In this document: positions 52,677 to 61,813 of the stretch, piece after piece | How the letters are laid out: the number at the start of each line of letters is the position of its first letter | Numbering within the stretch: the first letter of the stretch is position 1 | Program-made: the position numbers and the translations under genes | Assembly: GCF_002531725.1 (NCBI RefSeq) | Contig: NZ_NWSQ01000034.1 | Coordinates: 1-64,000, forward strand | Reading direction: 5' to 3' | Source: Rhizobium sp. L43 | GTDB taxonomy: Bacteria > Pseudomonadota > Alphaproteobacteria > Rhizobiales > Rhizobiaceae | Length of the DNA stretch: 64,000 nt | Notes under the pieces: generated by a model | What the model saw: the letters and a program-made list of their open reading frames with translations, nothing else | What the model was told of the DNA's origin: nothing | Database searches by the model: none

Positions 52677-53969
52677 ATGAGCATTTTTGGAAGCATGAAA
52701 ACCGCCGTCTCCGGCATGAGCGCCCAGGCAAACCGGCTGAGCACGGTTTCCGACAATATCGCCAACGCAAACACCACCGGCTACAAAGCCGTTTCCACGT
52801 CCTTCTCGTCGCTGGTCCTGCCGTCCTCTTCAGGCAACTATAATTCCGGCGGTGTCCAGACATCCGTGCGCCAGGCGATTTCAGAGCAGGGCGACATCTC
52901 CTATACGACCTCGGATTACGACCTGGCGATATCGGGAGACGGCTTCTTCATCGTGCAAAGCGCCGACGGCACGCCGGTCCTCACCCGGGCCGGCGACTTC
53001 TCCGTCGACAGCGACGGCAACCTGGTCAACAGCGCCGGTTTCACCCTCATGGGTTATTCCTATGATTCCGGCGTGCCGGCAGTAGTCGTAAACGGCTTCG
53101 ACGGGCTGGTGCCGGTCAACGTATCCCAATCGGGATTGAGCGCGGTTGCTTCGACCAGCGCCTATTTCAGCGGTAACCTCAATTCCGAAGCAACCGTCGT
53201 CACCGACACGACGACGCTGCCGAGCGCCAACTCGTCTGGTGTCACCGACGATACGCAGAAAATGTCGCTGGTTGCCTATGACAGCCTCGGCGGCACCGTC
53301 CAGTACGACTACTATTTCACCAAGACGGGTGTAACGACGGATGCAAACGGCGCGGTCACCGGAAGCAGCTGGGAGGTCTCGGTTTACCGCAACGCCGATG
53401 CAGCGACCGGCGGCACGACGTCCTTCCCCTACTCTTCCAGTGCGGTCAGCATCGCCAGTCTCTCTTTCGACGCCGCCGGTCAGCTGACGTCTGCAACAGA
53501 CACCGATATCGTCGATCCGATCACGGCAAAGACGATCACCATGGATTATTCGGATTTCACCCAGCTTGCCTCCGACTTCTCGGCGACGGGCTCTGCCGAC
53601 GGTCAGGCCGCAAGTGCCGTGAGCTCGGTGTCCATCGGTACGGACGGTGTGGTGTCGGTCTCCTACGCGAATGGCGCGACCAAGGCTCTCTATCAGATCC
53701 CGCTCGCGACCGTCGCCAGCCCCGACAATCTGACGCTGCTCAGCGGCAACGTCTACAGCGCCAACGGAATGTCCGGCGTCACGGTCACCGGCTTTCCGCA
53801 GACGAACGGACTCGGCTCTATTCAGTCCGGCGCTCTCGAAAGCTCGAATGTCGATCTCGCCGGCGAACTGACGGAGATGATCGAGGCGCAGCGCAGCTAT
53901 ACCGCCAATTCGAAGGTGTTTCAGACCGGCTCCGATATCATGGATGTCCTCGTCAATCTGAAACGATAG
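52677..53969 (+). CDS. flgE: Flagellar hook protein FlgE
   Basis: A 430-aa hook protein from ATG 52677 with AAAGGA upstream; a 25-codon extension is rejected. The N-terminal rod/hook motif is SIFGSMKTAVSGMSAQANRL and SDNIANANTTGYKA. The C-terminal family motif is ESSNVDLAGELTEMIEAQRS, ending in FQTGSDIMDVLVNLKR. FlgE forms the curved universal joint between basal body and filament. It is followed 13 nt later by flgK. Other hook-basal-body genes are absent from this window, so it is either an outlying part of the flagellar regulon or a paralogous set. Confidence 0.94.
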   Translation: MSIFGSMKTAVSGMSAQANRLSTVSDNIANANTTGYKAVSTSFSSLVLPSSSGNYNSGGVQTSVRQAISEQGDISYTTSDYDLAISGDGFFIVQSADGTPVLTRAGDFSVDSDGNLVNSAGFTLMGYSYDSGVPAVVVNGFDGLVPVNVSQSGLSAVASTSAYFSGNLNSEATVVTDTTTLPSANSSGVTDDTQKMSLVAYDSLGGTVQYDYYFTKTGVTTDANGAVTGSSWEVSVYRNADAATGGTTSFPYSSSAVSIASLSFDAAGQLTSATDTDIVDPITAKTITMDYSDFTQLASDFSATGSADGQAASAVSSVSIGTDGVVSVSYANGATKALYQIPLATVASPDNLTLLSGNVYSANGMSGVTVTGFPQTNGLGSIQSGALESSNVDLAGELTEMIEAQRSYTANSKVFQTGSDIMDVLVNLKR

Positions 53970-53982
53970 AGGGGGCATCCGA

Positions 53983-55443
53983 ATGTCGCTCACCTCCGCC
54001 TTGAACAGCGCCCAAAGTATTTTCAACAATACGGGCCAGCAAAGCAGCGTCATCTCGACCAACATCGCCAATGTCGGAAATTCCGATTATGTCAGACGGG
54101 AGGCGTCGGTTACGACGTCGCTGTCCGGCGCCCAGGTCGTCAGCATCAGCCGGGCGCAGGAAACGGCGCTGCTGGCCCAGTATCTGCAATCGAATGCCAA
54201 GGACAGTGCCCAGCAGACGCTGGTGACCGGACTCGAAAGCCTGAAGTCGCTGATGGGCGGCAATGACTACGAGACCTCGCCGAGCACCTATCTCACGGCA
54301 TTTCAGCAGGCGCTGCAGACATACGCCACATCGCCGAGCAGCTCGACAGCAGCGCAATCGGCCGTGACTGCCGCGCAGGATCTTGCCAATTCGCTGAAAA
54401 CCGCAAGCGACGGCGTCCAATCGATCAGAGCCGAGGCCGATGCGGATATCGCCACGCAGATGTCCTCGCTGAATACCCTGCTGTCGCAGTTCGAGACGGC
54501 AAACAATGCGGTCAAGCTGGCGACGGCGACCGGCGGGGATACGTCCTCGGCGCTCGACGAGCGTGAAAAGCTCTTGAAGCAGATCTCCTCGATCGTCGGC
54601 GTCACCACCGCCGTCCGCGACAACAACGACATGGCGCTCTACACCTCGGATGGCACCGTGCTGTTCGAGACCATACCGCGCACCGTCTCCTTCACCGCGA
54701 CAACGACTTACGTCGCGGGCACGGAGGGGAATTCCATCTATGTCGACGGCGTGGCACTTGACGCCGGCGAAGGATCGACGACGAGTGCCTCGGGCAGCCT
54801 GCAGGCGCTGCTGCAGCTTCGCGACGAAATTGCGCCGACATTCCAGGCCCAGCTCGACGAGATCGGCAAATCGCTCGTCCAGGCCTTCTCCGAGACCGAC
54901 GGCAGCACGAGCGCGCCCGGGCTTTTCGTCTGGACGACGGCGGCCGGCGCAACCGGGGGAACACCCGCCGCTTCCGACGACACCACCGGCATCGCCTCGA
55001 CCATCTCCGTCAATCCAGCCGTCTTCACCAGCGAGGGCGGCGATGCGACGAAACTGCGCGATGGAACGATCAGCGGCATCACCGATCTCAACACCGCTGG
55101 AAACAGCGGCTTCTCGGACAATCTCGACGCCTTGTATACGGCGTTGACGCAACAGCGCTCCTTCTCTTCCGACGCCGGCCTCTCCACGACGCAAAGCCTG
55201 ACGGACTATGCCAGCTCCTCCATCGGCTGGCTGGAACAATATCGCAGCGATGCGACGTCGGCCTCCGAAAACACCGCCGCGGCGCTATCGCGCTCCGACG
55301 AGGCCTATTCCAACGAAGCCGGCGTCAACCTCGACGAGGAGCTGACGCTCCTTCTCGACATCGAACAATCCTACAAGGCGGCGACAAAGATCCTGAACGT
55401 CATCGACGAGATGTTCCAGTCGCTCCTCGACATAGCGAGCTAG
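53983..55443 (+). CDS. flgK: Flagellar hook-filament junction protein FlgK (HAP1)
   Basis: A 486-aa protein with the N-terminal axial motif SLTSALNSAQSIFNNTGQQS and SVISTNIANVGNSDYVRREA. The C-terminal signature is NEAGVNLDEELTLLLDIEQS, then YKAATKILNVIDEMFQSLL. These coiled-coil ends pack the junction between hook and filament. The middle is Ser/Thr-rich and variable. It lies between flgE and flgL (2 nt gap to flgL). Confidence 0.94.
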   Translation: MSLTSALNSAQSIFNNTGQQSSVISTNIANVGNSDYVRREASVTTSLSGAQVVSISRAQETALLAQYLQSNAKDSAQQTLVTGLESLKSLMGGNDYETSPSTYLTAFQQALQTYATSPSSSTAAQSAVTAAQDLANSLKTASDGVQSIRAEADADIATQMSSLNTLLSQFETANNAVKLATATGGDTSSALDEREKLLKQISSIVGVTTAVRDNNDMALYTSDGTVLFETIPRTVSFTATTTYVAGTEGNSIYVDGVALDAGEGSTTSASGSLQALLQLRDEIAPTFQAQLDEIGKSLVQAFSETDGSTSAPGLFVWTTAAGATGGTPAASDDTTGIASTISVNPAVFTSEGGDATKLRDGTISGITDLNTAGNSGFSDNLDALYTALTQQRSFSSDAGLSTTQSLTDYASSSIGWLEQYRSDATSASENTAAALSRSDEAYSNEAGVNLDEELTLLLDIEQSYKAATKILNVIDEMFQSLLDIAS

Positions 55444-55445
55444 TC

Positions 55446-56492
55446 ATGAAAGCCTCTTTTGTCTCATCATCGGCGATGCAGAACGTCCTGCGCCTCACCA
55501 TCAGCCAGTCCCAGGCCAAGCTGCAGCAAGCCTCGACGGAGGCGACGACCGGAACCTACGCCGATACCGGCGTATCGCTTGGCGCCGGCACCGCAAAAAC
55601 GATCAATCTCACCAGCGCCATCGACCAAGCCGCCTCGTTCCAGACAAGCAACGCCGTCGTCGAACTGCGCATGGACGCATCGCAGACCGCCCTTTCCAGC
55701 CTTAAGGATGCCGGCGACAGCCTGGTCTCCAACCTGAGCGCCCTCCAGGCAAGCCAGGATACGACGAGTGTCGCCGTTGCCCTGCAGACCGCGGGCGCGA
55801 CGATTTCGCAACTGATCTCGACGGCGAATACGTCGGTCAACGGCGAGTTCCTGTTTGCCGGAACGAATCTCGACGGCCAGCCGCTGACCGATCAATCCTC
55901 TACGGTCACCGCTACGATCGTTTCGGCGCTCAGCGATTACGCAACCGGCCTTGGAAAAGACGTCAGCGATCTCACAGGTGATGAAATCGACACGTTCATC
56001 ACCGACACGGTCGAACCGATGTTCTCCGAAAGCAGCTGGACGGACGCTTCGAGCGGCTGGTCGACCGCATCGAGCACCGACATGACCAGCAGGATCAGTG
56101 CATCGGAAACAATCACCTCGTCGACCAACGCCAATTCCGAAGGCATGCGCTATCTGGCGCTCGCCTCCGTCGTCGTCTCCGCCCTCTTCGGCCAGGATCT
56201 CAGCGCCGATGCGCAGAGCACTGTTGCGTCGAAGGCGATCGGTTACGCGGCACAGGCGACATCAGGCATCGTGACGCAGCAGAGCCAGCTCGGCCTGTCG
56301 CAGGAGCGGGTCGAAAAGGCCAATGATGCCCTCGATGCCCAGTCGACCCTGCTTCAAGGAAAACTCGTCGATCTCCAGGGCGTGGATGCCTATGAGGCGT
56401 CGACCCTCGTCAACCAACTGCAGACGCAACTGGAAACGGCCTACACGCTCGTCTCGAAACTCCAGAGCATGAGCCTGGTCAACTATCTCTGA
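55446..56492 (+). CDS. flgL: Flagellar hook-filament junction protein FlgL (HAP3)
   Basis: A 348-aa flagellin-like junction protein. The N-terminus VSSSAMQNVLRLTISQSQAK plus TEATTGTYADTGVSLGAGTA is typical of alphaproteobacterial FlgL. The C-terminus is EASTLVNQLQTQLETAYTLV followed by SKLQSMSLVNYL. It joins HAP1 to the filament. Last recognisable flagellar gene of this three-gene run. Confidence 0.93.
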   Translation: MKASFVSSSAMQNVLRLTISQSQAKLQQASTEATTGTYADTGVSLGAGTAKTINLTSAIDQAASFQTSNAVVELRMDASQTALSSLKDAGDSLVSNLSALQASQDTTSVAVALQTAGATISQLISTANTSVNGEFLFAGTNLDGQPLTDQSSTVTATIVSALSDYATGLGKDVSDLTGDEIDTFITDTVEPMFSESSWTDASSGWSTASSTDMTSRISASETITSSTNANSEGMRYLALASVVVSALFGQDLSADAQSTVASKAIGYAAQATSGIVTQQSQLGLSQERVEKANDALDAQSTLLQGKLVDLQGVDAYEASTLVNQLQTQLETAYTLVSKLQSMSLVNYL

Positions 56493-56501
56493 CGGATCAA
56501 A

Positions 56502-56876
56502 ATGAAGGAGTTCAAGCGGTTGCAAATACCAGCCCTAAGAAAACAGCCCAGCACGACCTGCTCCGAAATCGTGGCGGAAGCCGCCTTCGCGCTCGCCTCC
56601 GGCATCATCGATACGATCCCTTTCATCGGCAGCAAACTGGATGAGCAACAGGCCCGGGCCTGGCCGCGGTCGGGCGTTTTCACCGACGACGGCGTCGAGA
56701 TGACGGGCACGCCCCCTGAAATATTCGAGCTCTGCGAGCTGCTGGCAGGCCATATCGAGAAGGGCGCGGCTTTCGATGTCTTCGAGGTTTTCCACAAGAT
56801 TGCGCGGATCGACCGGCTGATCGACTGGAGCCAGGGAGCGGTGTTGTCACCCGAGCCGCATCGGGTAACGCATTGA
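56502..56876 (+). CDS. Small protein of unknown function downstream of flgL
   Basis: A 124-aa ORF starting 9 nt after flgL (ATG 56502). It has no signal peptide or transmembrane segment. The central region EIFELCELLAGHIEKGAAFD and VFEVFHKIARIDRLIDWSQG looks like a compact helical fold. I recognise no family. The close spacing suggests it is co-transcribed with flgEKL. A TTG at 56520 with AAGGAG upstream is an alternative start. Confidence 0.5.
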   Translation: MKEFKRLQIPALRKQPSTTCSEIVAEAAFALASGIIDTIPFIGSKLDEQQARAWPRSGVFTDDGVEMTGTPPEIFELCELLAGHIEKGAAFDVFEVFHKIARIDRLIDWSQGAVLSPEPHRVTH

Positions 56877-57062
56877 CAGAAAAACAAAAAGATTGTCCAG
56901 AAGATAGTGCGATCGCTCCCTCGCCGCGATGGTGCCTCGGATATGCCGGCCTTGCACACCGCTTGTCCGTTGCAGCATTCTGGACTTTGCCATAGGGAGA
57001 TCGAAGGCGATTGTCGAAAGTCCGCCGACAGATGGGTCTATGAAAGACCGAGTGTTTTCTTG

Positions 57063-57923
57063 ATGTCAAAGCCGCGCGCGAAGCTGCCCTTCTCCGAAGA
57101 GACCTTGCAGGCCATGCTGGTCCGCGTGCTTCGCCCGCTGGTCAAACTCGCGCTCGCCTCCGGCTTCAACTTCACCGCTTTTTCGGTCGTCCTTCGCCGG
57201 CTTTATATCGAGGTGGCGGAGAAGGAATTCGCGCTGCCGAACAAGCAGCAGACCGATAGCCGCATCTCGCTGCTGACGGGCATCCACCGCAAGGACGTCA
57301 ACCGGCTGCGCGGCGTCGTGCTCGACCCCTCCTTCCTGACCGTCGGCGTTTCGCAGACGAGCCGCATCCTTGCCCGGTGGCTTGCCGACCCGCTTTATTG
57401 CGATGCGGAGGATCGTCCGAGCGCCCTGCCCCGGACCTCCAGCGATGGCGGTCCGTCGTTCGAAAGCCTGGTGAGCGACATCACCAAGGACGTCCATCCC
57501 CGCTCGATCCTCGATGACTGGCTGGACAGAGGCGTCGTCATTGTCGATGAAAACGGCTGGGTCCGGCTCAACCTCGCCTCGATCGTCCCCAATGCCGGCG
57601 ACGAAGCCCGCCGGCATTACTTTACCCGCAATCTTCGTGACCATGTGCAGGCGTCGGTCATGAACCTGATGAACGACCCGCCTCCCTATTTCGAACGCGC
57701 GGTTCATTACGACGGCATGTCGCCTGATCTGGCGGCCCGGCTCGACGAGATCGCGCGCGCGGAAGGCATGGCGCTGCTCCTCAAGCTCAACAAGATCGCC
57801 CATCAGGCCATCAAAGACGATCCCGGCGGCAACAGCCGCTGGATCTCAGGCGTCTACGTCATGACCGAGGAGCGTGGGGCGGATCTTCAGGCAGAAGCCG
57901 CGGCGACGGAGGCTGACGAATGA
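57063..57923 (+). CDS. DUF6502 family protein
   Basis: A 286-aa protein from ATG 57063; the ORF extends further upstream but without a ribosome site. Stretches VLRPLVKLALASGFNFTAFS, SRISLLTGIHRKDVNRLRGV (a helix-turn-helix-like region), ILARWLADPLY and RSILDDWLDRGVVIVDENGW fit the DUF6502 family, of unknown function and possibly DNA-binding. Its stop overlaps the following DUF5666 gene by 4 nt, a pairing that suggests a two-gene functional unit. 186 nt separate it from the upstream small gene. Confidence 0.8.
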   Translation: MSKPRAKLPFSEETLQAMLVRVLRPLVKLALASGFNFTAFSVVLRRLYIEVAEKEFALPNKQQTDSRISLLTGIHRKDVNRLRGVVLDPSFLTVGVSQTSRILARWLADPLYCDAEDRPSALPRTSSDGGPSFESLVSDITKDVHPRSILDDWLDRGVVIVDENGWVRLNLASIVPNAGDEARRHYFTRNLRDHVQASVMNLMNDPPPYFERAVHYDGMSPDLAARLDEIARAEGMALLLKLNKIAHQAIKDDPGGNSRWISGVYVMTEERGADLQAEAAATEADE

Positions 57924-58999
57924 GCCCGTCGACGATCTCCAGAAGACAGTTTCTGCTGGGCGGAATAGCGCTTCAGGTCTTGATACCTGCAATGACAGCC
58001 GCACAGCCGACCGGCACAAGCGATCACGGCATCGGCGGGTCCGGTCTTTCCATCCAGGGCGGCGGGGAGAACGAAGATCACGGCATCGGCGGAACCGGCA
58101 TCGTCGGAACGATCCAGGGTTTTGGCAGCATCATCGTCAACAATATCCACATACCGTTCAGCGCGACGACGCCGGTGGAGATCGACGGCCGGCGCGTTCC
58201 GGCGAGCGCGATGAAGATCGGTCATGTCGCCCGGGTGCTGCTGACGGGAAAGCGTGCCGCTCGCATCACGATCGTCAGCGAGGTCCAGGGCCGTATCGAC
58301 CGCATGGACAAGACCGGGATAAGAATACTTTCGCAAACCGTCGACACGACCGGTTTGGCGACGAAGGATCTGCGGAAAGGCAGGCGGGTTGCCGTATTCG
58401 GCATCCGCAAACCTGACGGCACGATCATTGCCCGGCGTATCGAGCCCCGCTCCGTTTCCGATGGCGCCCATGTCCGCGGCGTCCCCGTCAAGAGCGGCAA
58501 TCGCGTCCTGATCGGCGGCCTTTCACTTGGAAGCACGCATGGCTACCTGGCCGGCAAGCAAACGGTGGTGCGCCTCAAGGCGGTCGCCGATCGATTGATC
58601 ATTACGCGCATTCAGGCCGAACCCGTGGTGCCCGGCTTGAAACGCGGCATCGTCAATGTCGAGACCTTTCGGCCCACGGACAGAGGCCAGGCCGGCTCGG
58701 GGCCAGCGGGTTCAGCGCCTTCCGGCCCGATGTCGCTGTCGCCTGATGGTCATGGCTTCGTCGATATTGGCGTACGGGATTCGAGCCGGATGACGGGCTT
58801 TCCGGGAGGACCTGGTCCGGATGGGTTCGGTTCCCGCCCGCCACACGGCCCTGGGGATGGACCGCGGCCGGATCATTCGCCTTTCGGCAGAGGCGGGCCG
58901 GGCGGAGATTTTCCGGATCCGAACAGACAAGGCCCGCCATCCGGCCCTGACGGCCGCCCCCCCGGGCCGCCGCCTCAAGGTTTTCCAGGCCCGCGCTGA
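57920..58999 (+). CDS. DUF5666 domain protein with Tat-like signal
   Basis: A 359-aa exported protein. The start STISRRQFLLGGIALQVLIP carries a twin-Arg (SRRQFLL) signal, and mature protein probably begins after MTAAQ. A repeated DHGIGGSG/DHGIGGTG motif lies at about 35-60. Beta-rich OB-like DUF5666 units follow (GTIQGFGSIIVNNIHIPFSA, SEVQGRIDRMDKTGIRILSQ, GKRAARITI). The last ~100 residues are a low-complexity Gly/Pro/Asp tail (GPGPDGFGSRPPHGPGDGPR). Function unknown; possibly a periplasmic or surface binding protein regulated with its DUF6502 partner. Confidence 0.8.
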   Translation: MSPSTISRRQFLLGGIALQVLIPAMTAAQPTGTSDHGIGGSGLSIQGGGENEDHGIGGTGIVGTIQGFGSIIVNNIHIPFSATTPVEIDGRRVPASAMKIGHVARVLLTGKRAARITIVSEVQGRIDRMDKTGIRILSQTVDTTGLATKDLRKGRRVAVFGIRKPDGTIIARRIEPRSVSDGAHVRGVPVKSGNRVLIGGLSLGSTHGYLAGKQTVVRLKAVADRLIITRIQAEPVVPGLKRGIVNVETFRPTDRGQAGSGPAGSAPSGPMSLSPDGHGFVDIGVRDSSRMTGFPGGPGPDGFGSRPPHGPGDGPRPDHSPFGRGGPGGDFPDPNRQGPPSGPDGRPPGPPPQGFPGPR

Positions 59000-59016
59000 A
59001 AGCACAACCAGCCACG

Positions 59017-59048
59017 TTGACAAATGGGAAAATTTCCCATTTTATAGT
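59017..59048 (+). promoter_or_regulatory. Promoter-like boxes with a 21-bp palindrome filling the spacer
   Basis: TTGACA (59017-59022) and TATAGT (59043-59048) frame a perfect odd-length palindrome: arms AAATGGGAAA and TTTCCCATTT around a central A (59022-59042). The 20-bp spacer is longer than ideal, so a bound factor may be needed to block or realign the boxes. Would drive the small gene at 59238. Confidence 0.45.
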
Positions 59049-59086
59049 CTTGCGATTCTCGCTTGAGTTCTCTCGAGAGACTTGCC

Positions 59087-59125
59087 GATTGGCTAACGGG
59101 TCCGCCCCACACCCGCTAGCCAATC
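59087..59125 (+). terminator. Long hairpin between the DUF5666 gene and the small gene at 59238
   Basis: GATTGGCTAACGGGT (59087-59101) pairs with ACCCGCTAGCCAATC (59111-59125) with a single G-T-type mismatch and a 9-nt loop, followed by GTTTGATTTT. It could end the DUF6502-DUF5666 transcript or attenuate a transcript starting from the upstream palindromic promoter. Confidence 0.6.
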
Positions 59126-59237
59126 GTTTGATTTTCAGCCGCTTTAAAGTCGAAATGTGTTCACGAGTCATTGCGAGGGATGGCCACCCCGATGGCGCCG
59201 TCCGAACAAATCGTCACCGTCCAAAAGGAATCAGAAA

Positions 59238-59486
59238 TTGCTTTTGCTGGAACGCGAACCGGATATTTCCATCGAAATGGACGAACCGACCGTCGTTGCA
59301 ACCTGGGAAAACCGCGCGCAAATCATCGACATCATGAACAGCGCGCTCCAAATGAGCCAAGAATTCCAACGTCTTTGGGACAGCAGCGGCGAAACTGGCC
59401 GGCTCAGCCAGGACGATACCGACAGATTGGTCGAGCTGCTGCAAGAGATCAGCGACCTCAATGAAATGCTGATGCGATTGGCCTGA
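59238..59486 (+). CDS. Small helical protein of unknown function
   Basis: An 82-aa ORF. I favour the TTG at 59238 because AAAAGGAA lies about 8 nt upstream; an ATG at 59277 (MDEPTVVATWENRAQIIDIM) is the alternative and would give 69 aa. The sequence is acidic and helical (SALQMSQEFQRLWDSSGE; DRLVELLQEISDLNEMLMRL) with no signal peptide. No family recognised. It is preceded by the palindromic promoter and hairpin described separately. Confidence 0.5.
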   Translation: MLLLEREPDISIEMDEPTVVATWENRAQIIDIMNSALQMSQEFQRLWDSSGETGRLSQDDTDRLVELLQEISDLNEMLMRLA

Positions 59487-59559
59487 GAGGCGCCGCTGCC
59501 AAGCTACGATTGACGATCGCAGCCGTCCCTCGGCATTTGCCAAATCCGTCCGCCTGGAT

Positions 59560-59702
59560 TTAGGTTGCGGCTTCCAGTGCGCGACCAGCTTCGCGTATTT
59601 CATAGGATTCGAGCGCCCGCTCGACAATCTCTCGGCTATCGAGCGGTTTTCGCGGCGGGCAAGCCGGCGAGCAAGATCACGGGAAAACTGAGTTTCGACC
59701 AT
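59560..59702 (-). pseudogene. Small frameshifted gene
   Basis: A leftward ATG at 59702 has an excellent ribosome site (AGAGGAG, 8 nt upstream) and begins MVETQFSRDLARRLARRENR. After about 20 codons a protein-like continuation is found only in another frame: DSREIVERALESYEIREAGR then ALEAAT and a TAA at 59560-59562. Reading without a frameshift gives a long run into the small gene on the other strand. The total of 143 nt is one short of a codon multiple, fitting a 1-nt loss. Family not recognised. The rest of 59487-59947 shows no other gene and holds the chemoreceptor promoter. Confidence 0.4.
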
Positions 59703-59947
59703 GCGGATCTCCTCTGCGAGGGATATCGCCCTCCCCGCAAGCCATCCAGATGGCAGCTGGTGGGCCAAACATCGTTTCGACAATTCATCAATCACCCCAA
59801 TTTTGGACGATTGTCCTCAGGCCGGAAGGATCGGCTAATCCCCCGATCTCAAAAGAATTAACCATATTTCAGCGTTCTTCCGAAATAATGCGGTACGTAG
59901 ATCAGGCCTCCCGATGCGGGGAGCCCCAAGTTATTTGGAGAAAAGCC

Positions 59948-61765
59948 GTGGCATTTACTATTGCCCGTAGTCTGGTGGCGTTTGGTGTCGCCGTTTCAGC
60001 AGGCCTTTTCATGTCGATCGGATTGCAGCAATCCGCGTTGGAACGGCTGAAAGTCAACGGTCCGGTTTATGAGCAGGTCGTCTACGGCAAGGATCTGATC
60101 GCCGATATTCTGCCGCCGCCGCTGTTTGTGGTCGAATCCTACATGCTCTCCTTCGAGGCGAGCAAATTCCCCGAACTCACCGACGCCAATCTTGCCAAGA
60201 TCGCCAATCTCAAGGCCGCCTACGACGACCGTCGCGCCTATTGGAAAACCACCCGGCTGCCGCAGACTTTGAAGGACGAGCTTGAAAACGATGTCCTCGC
60301 CAAGGGCGATGCCTTCTGGGACGTGATGAACCGTCAGATCATCCCGGCCTTGAATGCCAGGGATGAAGACAAGGCGCATGGTGCGATCGAGCAACTGCGC
60401 GTCGCCTTTCATTCGCACCAGGATGCGGTCGAGAAACTCGTTGCCAATTCCGACGCCTTCCTGAAGGGCGAGGAGCGCAATGCCGCCTCGGAAATCGTTA
60501 CCTGGACGATCTATGCCGGCGCTGCGGGCTTCGGATCCTTCGGACTCCTGCTGGCGGGGCTCTACCTTCTGCGCCGCCGGGCAATCTTGCCGCTCGACGG
60601 CATGAAGGCCTATATGGGCAACCTCGCCGAAGGCGACTTTTCAACCGACGTTCCCTATGCCAACCGTTCCGACGAGATCGGCGCCATGTCCAAGGCCGTG
60701 GCGGTCTTCCGCCGCAACGCGCTCGAACGGCAGGAGGCGCAGACGCGCGAGACGGCGCGACGTGATGCGGAATTCGAGCGCGAACGCAGCCAGCTGGCCG
60801 AAAAGGCCACCGAGGAGCAGATCCGTGAAACGGTGATCAATCAGCTGACCTATGGCCTGGAACAGCTTTCGACGGGCAAGCTCGATTGCCGGATTACGAC
60901 GCCCTTCGCTGCCACCTATGAGACTTTGCGCGCGAAGTTCAATGACAGTATGGACGCGCTTTCCGCCTCGATGGCCGAAATCGCCCAAACCTCCAAACAG
61001 GTGGGCAGCTCCTCCGCCGACATTACCGGTGCAACCGAGAGCCTCGCCGCGCGTACGGAACAGCAAGCCGCGATGCTCGAAGAGGCCACAACCGCGCTCA
61101 GTGAGATGAATGCCAAAGCGAAAGACGCCTCCAATCACGCCGGCAAGGCGACCGGCATGATGGCCGAGACGCGCAACAGCGCCGAACATTCGGCCGCCGT
61201 GGTTCGCGAAGCGATCGCTGCGATGGAAAGGATCGAAGGCTCGTCCTCGCAGATCGGCGACATCGTCAACGTCATCGATGAGATCGCCTTCCAGACCAAC
61301 CTTCTGGCGCTCAATGCCGGGGTCGAAGCAGCCCGCGCGGGCGAAGCAGGCAAGGGTTTTGCCGTCGTGGCGCAGGAAGTGCGCGAACTCGCCATGCGCT
61401 CGGCCAACGCCGCCAAAGAGATCCGGGCGTTGATTTCCACCTCCTCGGCCCAGGTTTCCAACGGCGTGGAGCTTGTCAACCGCACCGGTAAGGCGCTTCT
61501 GGAAATCGAAGGACAGGTCGAGCAGGTCGCCGGTCTGATCGCCCGGATCGTTTCGGTGTCTTCCGAGCAGGCGGTAGCGATCGGCGAGATCAATGCCTCC
61601 GTCAACGCCCTGGATCAGGTGACGCAACACAACGCGACGATGGCCGTGGACACCGCCTCGGCCTGCCGCGCGCTCGGCACTCAAACGCAGACATTGGAAG
61701 GGGTCGTCAGGCGCTTTCAGATCGATGCGGCGGCCAGCATGTCCAGACCGCAGAAAGCTGCTTGA
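59948..61765 (+). CDS. Methyl-accepting chemotaxis protein
   Basis: A 605-aa chemoreceptor from the GTG at 59948, which has TTTGGAG about 7 nt upstream; an ATG 20 codons earlier (59888) has no ribosome site. In order: TM1 (about 7-26), a periplasmic helical sensor domain (YDDRRAYWKTTRLPQTLKDE region), TM2 (about 180-205), HAMP (RAILPLDGMKAYMGNLAEGD), and the cytoplasmic signalling domain. The tip is IGDIVNVIDEIAFQTNLLAL, then NAGVEAARAGEAGKGFAVVA. The C-terminus MSRPQKAA lacks the W-x-x-F tether. Ligand unknown. Confidence 0.93.
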   Translation: MAFTIARSLVAFGVAVSAGLFMSIGLQQSALERLKVNGPVYEQVVYGKDLIADILPPPLFVVESYMLSFEASKFPELTDANLAKIANLKAAYDDRRAYWKTTRLPQTLKDELENDVLAKGDAFWDVMNRQIIPALNARDEDKAHGAIEQLRVAFHSHQDAVEKLVANSDAFLKGEERNAASEIVTWTIYAGAAGFGSFGLLLAGLYLLRRRAILPLDGMKAYMGNLAEGDFSTDVPYANRSDEIGAMSKAVAVFRRNALERQEAQTRETARRDAEFERERSQLAEKATEEQIRETVINQLTYGLEQLSTGKLDCRITTPFAATYETLRAKFNDSMDALSASMAEIAQTSKQVGSSSADITGATESLAARTEQQAAMLEEATTALSEMNAKAKDASNHAGKATGMMAETRNSAEHSAAVVREAIAAMERIEGSSSQIGDIVNVIDEIAFQTNLLALNAGVEAARAGEAGKGFAVVAQEVRELAMRSANAAKEIRALISTSSAQVSNGVELVNRTGKALLEIEGQVEQVAGLIARIVSVSSEQAVAIGEINASVNALDQVTQHNATMAVDTASACRALGTQTQTLEGVVRRFQIDAAASMSRPQKAA

Positions 61766-61813
61766 CGTGTGATCAGCAGTCGAAACCTGTCTGCCTCTGC
61801 CCGTCCGATCACC

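Noticed and set aside
59214..59795. 193-codon leftward ORF as a single gene
   Set aside because: Only the first ~20 codons after the internal ATG at 59702 look coding; the rest is antisense to the small gene at 59238, and the natural continuation is in another frame.
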